The notes under the pieces are model-generated. The model saw only the letters and a list, made by a program, of their open reading frames with translations, was not told the origin of the DNA and made no database searches. Position numbers and translations under genes: made by a program. Positions 1-6,757 of a DNA stretch of 9,045 nucleotides are shown in pieces. Numbering within the stretch: position 1 is the first letter of the stretch; the number at the start of each line of letters is the position of its first letter. The stretch lies in the NCBI GenBank assembly GCA_910588965.1, contig CAJUSO010000084.1:1-9045 (forward strand), given 5' to 3'. This DNA is from an uncultured Lachnospiraceae bacterium (GTDB lineage: Bacteria > Bacillota > Clostridia > Lachnospirales > Lachnospiraceae).

Positions 1-12
1 AATAAAGGACTT

Positions 13-1569
13 CTACGAGTTTTTCTTTTGTATCAACACAATAGTCTCCACATGCACCGTATTCGGAAACATATCCAGAACCTGCCCTTCCTTCACTTCA
101 TATCCATTTTCGCATAAATATTTCAAATCCCTGGCTAAGGTAGCGGAATCGCAGCTTACATACACCACCCGCTCTGGTTCCATCTTTATGATTGTTTCCA
201 GGCACTTCCTATCGCACCCTTTGCGCGGCGGATCCACTACAATCACATCCGGGTGCAGCATCCCTGCGCCCGCCGCTTGGCCTTGCCCTACTTTGTTATC
301 CTTCCCTTGATCCTGCCCTTCTGCCTGCCCTATTTTCCTATCCTGGTTCCCTTCTTCCGCCCCCTTTTCGTAAAACCCTGGCAGTACCTCTTCTGCTTTG
401 CCCACAAAAAACTCTACATTCCCGATGCCGTTCCTATGGGCATTCTTACGGGCGTCTTCGACCGCAGGCGCAACAGACTCTACGCCATAGACCCACTTTG
501 CCTTCTGTGCCAAAAATAAGGAAATCGTCCCAATCCCACAGTACAGGTCCCAGACAACCTCTTGCCCTGTAAGCCCTGCATATTCCAAAACCTTTTGGTA
601 CAGCTTTTCTGTCTGTACGGGATTGACCTGATAAAAAGAAAGGGATGAAATTTGATATTCCACATCCCCAATAGAATCCGTAATATACCCCTTCCCCCAT
701 ATACACCGGGACTCCTGCCCTAGGATGACGTTTGTATCCTCCTCATTGACATTCAGGACAACCCCGGCCATCCCCCTTATTGCCCGCAGTTTTCCCAGCA
801 GCCGCCCCTCGTGGGGAAGCTGCCTGCCATTTATTACGAGGCAGGCCATAACCTCCTTTGTATGATACCCATACCGTATCAGCAGGTGGCGCACCAGGCC
901 GGTTCCAGATACTTCATCATAGGCAGGGATATTGTTTTCTTCCATATAGGAAACCACGCTGTCCAAAACCTGCTCTGTCACATCCATTTCCATCCCCAAA
1001 AAGCACTTCCTATTTGGGATAATCTGGTGTGAGCGGGCGGCATAAAACCCTACGGCAATCCTGCCCTCTTTATCCCTCCCAACCGGGAACTGCGCCTTAT
1101 TCCGGTAAAAATAAGGCGTATCCATCCCTATGATTGGATTCCAGGCTATCTCCCCCCATGCAAAGCCGCCAATCCGTTTTAAATTATTCCGCACCTTGTT
1201 TTCCTTGTATTTCAGCTGCTGGCTATAATCCAAAGCCTGCAGCTGGCACCCGCCGCACTGGCGGGCATAGGGGCAGAGCGGCTCTACTCGGTAAGGGGAC
1301 GGCTCCAGGATTTTTAGCAGCCGGGCATATCCATATGTCTTTTTCATTTTCATGACTTTCACCAAGGCACGGTCCCCTATCACCGCATCCTTCACAAAAA
1401 AAATAATGCCTTCCGCCTTCCCAATTCCCTGCCCTTCCACGTCCATGTCCTCTATCAGGATTTCCAATTCCATGTCCTTTTGGAATGCTGCACCATTCCC
1501 TTCTTGGGCTTTCCGCAAAACAGCGCTATCCCGGCCTGGCATCTTTCTTTTCCTATTTTTCCCTCTCAT
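13..1569 (-). CDS. rlmD: 23S rRNA (uracil-C5)-methyltransferase, RlmD/RumA family
   Basis: Transfers a methyl group from S-adenosylmethionine to C5 of a uridine in 23S rRNA (U1939 and/or U747 in E. coli numbering). Seen in the 518-residue product: an N-terminal TRAM-like OB domain (about 33-90); a 4Fe-4S cysteine set C99-X5-C105-X2-C108 with C189; a SAM-binding loop DLYCGIGT (341-348); the DPPRKG motif (446-451); the catalytic cysteine in YVSCDS (C473); and a probable general base in HVET (E508). The enzyme therefore looks intact. Relatives usually have about 450 residues. The extra length comes from a basic N-terminal tail (1-32) and a Gly/Gln/Lys/Glu-rich insert at about 400-438, just before DPPRKG. 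The start is preceded by AAGGG 8 bases upstream; M10 is an alternative with AGGA. It lies 46 bases after yhaM and is probably co-transcribed. In Bacillus one enzyme (RlmCD) modifies both uridines, so the exact target is not certain. Confidence 0.93.
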   Translation of the reverse strand: MRGKNRKRKMPGRDSAVLRKAQEGNGAAFQKDMELEILIEDMDVEGQGIGKAEGIIFFVKDAVIGDRALVKVMKMKKTYGYARLLKILEPSPYRVEPLCPYARQCGGCQLQALDYSQQLKYKENKVRNNLKRIGGFAWGEIAWNPIIGMDTPYFYRNKAQFPVGRDKEGRIAVGFYAARSHQIIPNRKCFLGMEMDVTEQVLDSVVSYMEENNIPAYDEVSGTGLVRHLLIRYGYHTKEVMACLVINGRQLPHEGRLLGKLRAIRGMAGVVLNVNEEDTNVILGQESRCIWGKGYITDSIGDVEYQISSLSFYQVNPVQTEKLYQKVLEYAGLTGQEVVWDLYCGIGTISLFLAQKAKWVYGVESVAPAVEDARKNAHRNGIGNVEFFVGKAEEVLPGFYEKGAEEGNQDRKIGQAEGQDQGKDNKVGQGQAAGAGMLHPDVIVVDPPRKGCDRKCLETIIKMEPERVVYVSCDSATLARDLKYLCENGYEVKEGQVLDMFPNTVHVETIVLIQKKNS

Positions 1570-1615
1570 AGGATTTTCCCTTCTAGATTAAATAATCCTT
1601 CTATCTTCTGATCAA

Positions 1616-2563
1616 TCACTCGTCACTGGTTCTCCGGATATTGGACTCAAACAGACGGTTATACCCCAGCCACCCATTGTTCTCTGGGGAGGCTCCCAGC
1701 GCTTCTTTCATGGTCTGCATTTTCGCATCAGTATTATCTGCAAAACTCAGGGCAATAGCCTCCATAATCGCAGGCTTTTTGGGGGAACCATATTCCAACT
1801 CCCCATGGTGGGCCAAAATACAGTGCTTCAGTTCGTTCGCAAGCTTCACGGGGAAGCCTGGGATGGAGCGGATACGCTCTCCGACCTGCTCTGCGCCAAT
1901 CATGATATGCCCCAGCAGCTGCCCTACGTCCGTATAGTCATTGGCCGGGAAGGGGGAAATCTCATCCAGCTTCCCAATGTCGTGGAACATGGCGGCCGCC
2001 AGCAGCAAATCCCTATGCAGCATGGGATAGGCCTTTGTATAGTAATTGCAAAGCTTTGTTACGCTTAGGGTATGCTCCAGCAGGCCGCCCACATAGCCAT
2101 GGTGCACATTCTTGGCCGCGCTGTGGAATTTAAAGCGTTTTTCAAACTCCTGATCCTCCAGAAAAAAGCTTGCGCACAGTTTTTTCAGATAGGGGTTCTG
2201 CATATCTTGGATAAATTTTGTAAGTTCCTGGTACATCTGCCCGATATCTTTATCTGTAACGGGAAGGTATTCCGTCGGGTCATATTCCCCGTCACGCGCT
2301 TTGCGGATACGCTTTACATTCAGCTGCAGCGCCCCCTGGAAGCTGGTGACATCCCCCATCACATCAATGTAGTCCAATACCTCGAACTCATCTATCCCTT
2401 GGGAATTGGGATCCCAAATCTTAGCGTCCAAAGTACCTGTCTTATCCTGCAGGATTAGGGATCCGTAAGGCTTCCCTGCCTTGGTAAGCGCTGCCTGTTT
2501 TGCCTTACATAAATAAATCCCCCCTACACGTTCTCCCTCCCGTAATGTTTCAATGTATTTCAT
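1616..2563 (-). CDS. yhaM: 3'-5' exoribonuclease YhaM (OB-fold plus HD domain)
   Basis: A cytoplasmic exoribonuclease that degrades RNA from the 3' end. The 315-residue product is almost the same length as B. subtilis YhaM (314). The N-terminal part (about 12-90) reads as an OB-fold nucleic-acid-binding domain, with LILQDKTGTLDAKIWD-type strands at 36-51. The C-terminal part is an HD phosphohydrolase-type metal domain: H164 in EHTLSV, the H194-D195 pair in FHDIGK, H219 in LGHI, H252-H253 in AHHGELE, and D276 in SFADNTDA. All expected metal ligands are present. The ribosome binding site is a doubled GGAG run, the nearer AGGAG ending 5 bases before the ATG. The gene lies 152 bases after the htrA-like gene, with a strong hairpin in the gap, and 46 bases before rlmD. 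Other HD/OB proteins are possible, but length and domain order fit YhaM closely. Confidence 0.93.
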   Translation of the reverse strand: MKYIETLREGERVGGIYLCKAKQAALTKAGKPYGSLILQDKTGTLDAKIWDPNSQGIDEFEVLDYIDVMGDVTSFQGALQLNVKRIRKARDGEYDPTEYLPVTDKDIGQMYQELTKFIQDMQNPYLKKLCASFFLEDQEFEKRFKFHSAAKNVHHGYVGGLLEHTLSVTKLCNYYTKAYPMLHRDLLLAAAMFHDIGKLDEISPFPANDYTDVGQLLGHIMIGAEQVGERIRSIPGFPVKLANELKHCILAHHGELEYGSPKKPAIMEAIALSFADNTDAKMQTMKEALGASPENNGWLGYNRLFESNIRRTSDE

Positions 2564-2636
2564 TTTTACTCCTTTAACTCCTTTTCTAAAATACTTACAA
2601 AATATATTGATAAACTGCTCCTATCAGAACCCCTTA

Positions 2637-2685
2637 CCGGCATGCGCAGATACAGGGCATGCAGCTGCAAGCAGGCGCACACCGG
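2637..2685 (-). other. Long hairpin in the htrA-like/yhaM intergenic RNA
   Basis: On the minus-strand transcript, CCGGTGTGCGC (2685-2675) can pair with GCGCATGCCGG (2647-2637) over 11 base pairs including two G-U wobbles. The 27-base loop can fold further (CTGCTTGCAG, and a TGCAGCTGCA palindrome at 2660-2669). The wobbles become mismatches on the plus strand, so the structure is better on the minus-strand RNA. No U-run follows, so it does not look like a factor-independent terminator. It could be an RNA stability or processing element, or a pause site. Confidence 0.5.
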
Positions 2686-2715
2686 ATAACTGGCTGCGTA
2701 CATTGCCAACCGCCC

Positions 2716-4179
2716 TTATTTCAGCACGCCGATGGACACCATGCATTCCAAATCCACATACCCTTCTGCCCCTTGGCGCTTTATGGCAATGACGGCCTGG
2801 TCGTCTGGATGCATGGCATAGATTTTCTGGTTGTACTGTTCCACTGTGGCTACCTCTTCCCCATTGATTTTGGTAATGACATCCGCTTCCTGGAGGCCTG
2901 CCGCCATTGCGGGGGAATCCAGCTCCACGGCTTTGATATAAACGCCCATGGGGATCCCATGCTCATCTGCAATATCATCCGTCACTGTGCTCAGGCGCAG
3001 CCCCACATAAGGGATATCCTGGTTGTTGGATAAATTCTCAATCACTTGCTTCAATTCTGAAATGGACAGCGCCGTAATCGTATTACGGTCGCCTTGGCTT
3101 CTATAACCCTGCAGGACAAGCCCCACAACCTCCCCCTTCAGGTTGACCAGGACGCCGCTGCCATCTTCGCTGCCTACGATATCTGTAGTAAAAATCGTAT
3201 AATTGGTGTCAATGGCAGAAACTTTATTCTCAGAAGAGGTAACCGTCCCGCACAGGATGGAATAATTTGCCCCAAGGGGGCTTCCGATGGCCAGGACTAC
3301 CGTGCCCTGCCGCATCATGTGGGAATTTCCCAGAGGGGCTGCCTCTACCAGTTCCATGGTTTCCTCCCCTATCTCCTCTACAGGGACGCTGATAATGGCA
3401 ATTCCCGTATTCCCGTCATACTTTTTCAGCGTGGCGGAAACAGTCCTCTCGTCTGCAAATGTGATGCTGATAGCCTCCGCGTCTGTAATCACTTTCTTTT
3501 CCGTAAGCACGAGCAGTTCTTTCTCCGTGTTTCCGATTACAATCCCAGATGCCTGGTTTTCATTTTCATAAGGCGTATTAAACCAATCCATGCCGCTTGT
3601 CACCCCTGTGACAGTCACCACGGATTTATTTGCCTGCTTGCCTATGTCATAAAGCTTGTCCTGCAGGTTCTGGTAATCTTCTATTTCCAGTTCTTCCTGC
3701 ACCACCACGGTCTTTTCGGCAGGCAAGGTATCATCCGGGCCTTCCTGCCCGCCTCCAGGGTCATCCTCCTGCCCTTTGGGGTTTCCTGCCTGGGCTTCCC
3801 CCTCTGGCTTGCCCTCCGTACCTTCTTTTTCCCCTTCTTCTGACTGGCCATCTGGCTCTTGCTTATCCCCAGCCTGGCTTTCCCCTGGCTTGCCAGCCTG
3901 CCCATCGGAGCCGTCCCCCGGCGTCTCCTCCTTGTCCCCATCCTCCCCCAATACATCGTCCTTCGGGATGCTGATGGAAGATCCCTCCTCGGGGTTCAGC
4001 CATCCTTCCATATAAGGACGCAGCAATACAAAAACAAAACAGGCAACCGCTCCAAAGATAATGGCGCAGAAAAGATTAAATCCCGCATGGATGATAAGCC
4101 TCCGTTTATTAATCGGCTTATCCTTTATTTTCTCCTTGATAAAATCAAACTCCTGCTCTTTCTGCTCTTGTTGTTTCAT
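2716..4179 (-). CDS. Membrane-anchored HtrA/DegP-like protein with PDZ domain, probable pseudoprotease
   Basis: Active HtrA proteases degrade or monitor misfolded envelope proteins. The 487-residue product has a charged cytoplasmic N-terminus, one transmembrane helix (about 28-53), a Gly/Glu/Pro/Gln/Lys-rich extracellular linker (about 62-156), a trypsin-like fold (about 170-385) and a C-terminal PDZ domain (about 390-485, with GVYIKAV, SPAMAAGL and DVITKINGEEV). The fold is recognisable, but the triad is not: the TNxHV histidine reads LTEKKV (K229), the DIAL aspartate reads GIAI (G259), and GNSGG reads EDGSG (G340, with S341 beside it). It is therefore probably a binding or sensing protein, or inactive partner, rather than a protease; this is inference. 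Start: the in-frame ATG at 4221 lies at the predicted transcription start and has no upstream ribosome binding site. The ATG at 4179 is preceded by GGAGGA 7 bases upstream and is preferred. First gene of the leftward group. Confidence 0.85.
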   Translation of the reverse strand: MKQQEQKEQEFDFIKEKIKDKPINKRRLIIHAGFNLFCAIIFGAVACFVFVLLRPYMEGWLNPEEGSSISIPKDDVLGEDGDKEETPGDGSDGQAGKPGESQAGDKQEPDGQSEEGEKEGTEGKPEGEAQAGNPKGQEDDPGGGQEGPDDTLPAEKTVVVQEELEIEDYQNLQDKLYDIGKQANKSVVTVTGVTSGMDWFNTPYENENQASGIVIGNTEKELLVLTEKKVITDAEAISITFADERTVSATLKKYDGNTGIAIISVPVEEIGEETMELVEAAPLGNSHMMRQGTVVLAIGSPLGANYSILCGTVTSSENKVSAIDTNYTIFTTDIVGSEDGSGVLVNLKGEVVGLVLQGYRSQGDRNTITALSISELKQVIENLSNNQDIPYVGLRLSTVTDDIADEHGIPMGVYIKAVELDSPAMAAGLQEADVITKINGEEVATVEQYNQKIYAMHPDDQAVIAIKRQGAEGYVDLECMVSIGVLK

Positions 4180-4186
4180 AAATGCT

Positions 4187-4192
4187 TCCTCC
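4187..4192 (-). promoter_or_regulatory. Ribosome binding site that decides the htrA-like start
   Basis: GGAGGA on the minus strand lies 7 bases before the ATG at 4179. It lies downstream of the longer in-frame start at 4221, so it can only serve the shorter reading. A second GGAGGAG-like run (about 4211-4217) also falls after the 4221 ATG. Confidence 0.75.
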
Positions 4193-4224
4193 GTTACTGT
4201 CCACGATCTCTCCTCCTGCATACC

Positions 4225-4253
4225 ATTATACGTTTTTCCAAGCGTTGTTGCAA
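4225..4253 (-). promoter_or_regulatory. Sigma-A-type promoter for the htrA-like gene
   Basis: On the minus strand, -35 TTGCAA (4253-4248) is followed by a 17-base spacer and -10 TATAAT (4230-4225). The -10 is a perfect consensus; the -35 matches TTGACA at 4 of 6 positions. The predicted start of transcription, at about 4217-4219, gives a leader of about 40 bases before the preferred ATG at 4179. The T-rich run at 4255-4267, just upstream on this strand, could act as an UP-like element. The -35 box is the same six base pairs used by the opposing mutS2 promoter. Confidence 0.75.
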
Positions 4254-4276
4254 GATTTTTATTTTTAAGGTATAAT
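4248..4276 (+). promoter_or_regulatory. Sigma-A-type promoter for mutS2
   Basis: On the plus strand, -35 TTGCAA (4248-4253) is followed by a 17-base spacer and -10 TATAAT (4271-4276). Transcription should begin near 4283, leaving about 45 bases of leader before the preferred ATG at 4329. An alternative -35, TTGTTG at 4245-4250, would need a 20-base spacer and is less likely. TTGCAA is its own reverse complement, so it also serves the minus-strand promoter. Confidence 0.75.
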
Positions 4277-4282
4277 TGTGCT

Positions 4283-4294
4283 CAATAGCTATTG
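4283..4294. promoter_or_regulatory. Possible operator: 12-bp perfect palindrome at the mutS2 transcription start
   Basis: CAATAGCTATTG is a perfect inverted repeat beginning 6 bases after the mutS2 -10 box, where a repressor could block initiation. A 12-bp palindrome is expected about twice by chance in a window this long, so position is the main argument. No regulator is identified. Confidence 0.3.
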
Positions 4295-4328
4295 TTCCCG
4301 CCAAATCAGATAGATAAGGATGAAGCTT

Positions 4329-6704
4329 ATGAATGAAAAAGTATTGAAGACGCTGGAGTACCACAAAATTATACAAATGCTTACAGAATGCGCCACCTCT
4401 GCACCTGGCAGGGAGCTTTGCGGCCAGCTTGCGCCGTCCACGGACTTACAGGAAATAGAACTGGCACAGAAACAGACGGGGGATGCCCTGACCCGGATTT
4501 ACCAAAAGGGATCCCTTTCCTTTTCTGGCACACGCAATATCGGCGCCTCTTTGAAACGTCTGGAAATTGGCGGCACCCTCAGCATAGAGGAACTGATCCG
4601 GGTGGCTTCCCTGCTTAAAGTAGCCAAGCGTGCCAAATCTTACGCCCGCGGCGAACGGGAGACGCCCAAGGAAGATTCCCTGGATGGGCTGTTTTCCGCC
4701 CTTGAGCCGCTGACACCCCTTTTTGAGGAAATCAACCGCTGCATCCTCTCAGAGGATGAGATTGCAGACGACGCCTCCGTGCGCCTAAAACAGATCCGCC
4801 GTTCCATTAAGAATACCAATGACAAAATCCACAGCCAGATGAACGCCATGCTCAACAGCAGCCGCAGCCTCCTGCAGGACGCCGTCATTACCATGCGTAA
4901 CGGGCGTTATTGCCTGCCCGTCAAGGCAGAGTCCAAAAACCAAGTGCCTGGCATGATCCATGACCAGTCCGCCACTGGCTCTACCCTATTTATCGAGCCC
5001 ATGCCCGTGGTTAAATTAAATAACGATTTAAAAGAACTTTTCCTAAAAGAACAGGATGAGATTGACATCATCCTGGCAAATTTAAGCAGCCTCACGGCAG
5101 AGCACATCCCCTTGCTGACCAGCAATTATGAGATTCTGGCAAAGCTGGATTTTATCTTTGCCAAGGCCTCCCTTGCCAAACAATACAATGGGACTGCGCC
5201 CATGTTCAACCGGGAGCGCCGCATCCGCATCCGCAAGGGGCGCCATCCCCTCCTGGACAGCCATAAGGTCGTACCCATTGACATCCATCTAGGGGATGAT
5301 TTTAACTTATTGGTTATTACAGGGCCAAATACAGGCGGGAAGACGGTCTCCCTAAAAACCGTCGGGCTTTTTACGCTCATGGGGCAGGCGGGGCTCCACA
5401 TCCCTGCAAACGACCGTTCGGAGCTTTCTGTTTTCAGCGAGGTCTTTGCCGACATCGGGGACGAGCAGAGCATTGAGCAAAGCCTCAGCACCTTTTCCTC
5501 CCATATGACCAACATCGTCTCCATCCTAGGGAAGGTAGACGAAGGCTCCCTGGTGCTTTTTGACGAATTATGCGCCGGGACAGATCCAGCGGAAGGCGCC
5601 GCCCTGGCCATGGCCATCCTGTCGCGGCTCCATAACTTTGGGATCCGCACTATGGCTACGACCCATTACAGTGAACTGAAAGTGTTTGCCCTATCTACGC
5701 CAGGCGTAGAAAATGCCTGCTGTGAATTTTCCCTGGAAAGCCTCAGCCCTACATACAGGCTTCTGATCGGGATCCCTGGGAAGAGCAACGCCTTCGCCAT
5801 TTCCAGGAAATTAGGGCTGGACGCAGATTTGATTGAAAAAGCCAAGGAAAATATGACAGAGCAGGACGAAAACTTTGAAGACCTCCTCTCCGACCTGGAA
5901 TCCAGGCGTATTACCATAGAGCAGGACCGCTTGGAGGCAGAGCAGCACAAGCAGGAAACCGAAGCCTTAAAACGCAAGCTGGAGCAGAAGCAGGAACGCA
6001 TGGACAGCCAGCGGGAAAAAATCATCCGCCAGGCAACGGAAGAAGCCCACGCCATTTTACGGGAGGCAAAGGAGGTGGCAGACCAGACCATTAAGAATTT
6101 CCACAAATACGGGAAGGGCAGCGCCTCCATCCAGGAGATGGAACAGGAACGCACACGCCTGCGCAGCAAAATGGATGGGCTGGAAAAAAATATGGCGCAA
6201 AAGCAAAAAGCACAGGCCGCCAACCACAAAGCGCCCAAAAAACTCCGCATCGGGGATTCCGTAAAGGTGCTGAGCATGAATTTAAAGGGCACTGTCCATA
6301 CCCTCCCCAACGAAAAGGGGGATTTGTATGTCCAGATGGGAATCCTGCGTTCCGTGGTCAATATCCAGGATTTAATCCTGCTGGAAGAAGACGCCGCCCC
6401 ATCCGGGAAAAAGAAATCCCCTACCCATACCGGGAACCTGAAAATGTCCAAAACTGCCACGGTCTCTACGGAAATCAACCTGATTGGCAAAACCACGGAC
6501 GAAGCCATTGTCTTACTGGATAAATATTTAGACGACGCTTACCTTGCCCACATGCCTTCCGTGCGGATTGTCCACGGAAAAGGCACCGGCGCCCTCCGCA
6601 AGGCAGTACAGAGCCATTTAAGGCGCCTAAAATATGTGAAATCATTCCGGTTAGGGGAATTCGGCGAAGGCGATTCCGGCGTCACCATTGCTGAATTCCA
6701 GTAA
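4329..6704 (+). CDS. mutS2: MutS2 ATPase with C-terminal Smr domain
   Basis: MutS2 is a dimeric ABC-type ATPase of the MutS family without the mismatch-recognition domain. In B. subtilis it senses collided ribosomes and splits them; earlier work linked it to suppression of recombination. The 791-residue product has the core/lever region (about 1-300), Walker A GPNTGGKT (332-339), a STFSSHM-type signature (387-393), Walker B LVLFDE (408-413), the ATTHY switch (443-447), a long charged coiled coil (about 507-632), a small KOW-like segment (about 638-685) and an Smr domain (about 715-791) with HGKGTGALR (749-757). The Smr LDLRG motif reads INLIG (716-720), so nuclease activity is doubtful. Start: the ATG at 4320 overlaps AAGGA (4316-4320), whereas the ATG at 4329 sits 8 bases after it and gives the typical MNEKVLKTLEY start. 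The response-regulator gene follows after 53 bases with no visible terminator. Confidence 0.95.
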   Translation: MNEKVLKTLEYHKIIQMLTECATSAPGRELCGQLAPSTDLQEIELAQKQTGDALTRIYQKGSLSFSGTRNIGASLKRLEIGGTLSIEELIRVASLLKVAKRAKSYARGERETPKEDSLDGLFSALEPLTPLFEEINRCILSEDEIADDASVRLKQIRRSIKNTNDKIHSQMNAMLNSSRSLLQDAVITMRNGRYCLPVKAESKNQVPGMIHDQSATGSTLFIEPMPVVKLNNDLKELFLKEQDEIDIILANLSSLTAEHIPLLTSNYEILAKLDFIFAKASLAKQYNGTAPMFNRERRIRIRKGRHPLLDSHKVVPIDIHLGDDFNLLVITGPNTGGKTVSLKTVGLFTLMGQAGLHIPANDRSELSVFSEVFADIGDEQSIEQSLSTFSSHMTNIVSILGKVDEGSLVLFDELCAGTDPAEGAALAMAILSRLHNFGIRTMATTHYSELKVFALSTPGVENACCEFSLESLSPTYRLLIGIPGKSNAFAISRKLGLDADLIEKAKENMTEQDENFEDLLSDLESRRITIEQDRLEAEQHKQETEALKRKLEQKQERMDSQREKIIRQATEEAHAILREAKEVADQTIKNFHKYGKGSASIQEMEQERTRLRSKMDGLEKNMAQKQKAQAANHKAPKKLRIGDSVKVLSMNLKGTVHTLPNEKGDLYVQMGILRSVVNIQDLILLEEDAAPSGKKKSPTHTGNLKMSKTATVSTEINLIGKTTDEAIVLLDKYLDDAYLAHMPSVRIVHGKGTGALRKAVQSHLRRLKYVKSFRLGEFGEGDSGVTIAEFQ

Positions 6705-6757
6705 ACGGGACACGATACCCCCAAAAACCATGCCATAAAACAGAAAGGAGGCTGTCC

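Noticed and set aside
2564..2636. Separate promoter for yhaM
   Set aside because: TATATT and TATTTT are present on the minus strand, but no acceptable -35 box lies at 16-18 bases; the best at 17 bases, TTCTGA, matches only 3 of 6 positions.
3094..3843. Open frame on the plus strand opposite the htrA-like gene (249 codons)
   Set aside because: Cys/His/Phe-rich translation with no family resemblance and no convincing start; the minus-strand gene explains the region.
4180..4221. N-terminal extension of the htrA-like gene to the ATG at 4221
   Set aside because: The ATG coincides with the predicted transcription start, and both GGAGG-type sites lie downstream of it; the 4179 start fits better.
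5666..6508. Long open frame on the minus strand opposite mutS2 (280 codons)
   Set aside because: It lies wholly inside mutS2, whose family motifs are unambiguous. The translation is Ser/Phe/Arg-rich with no recognisable domain, typical of an antisense shadow.
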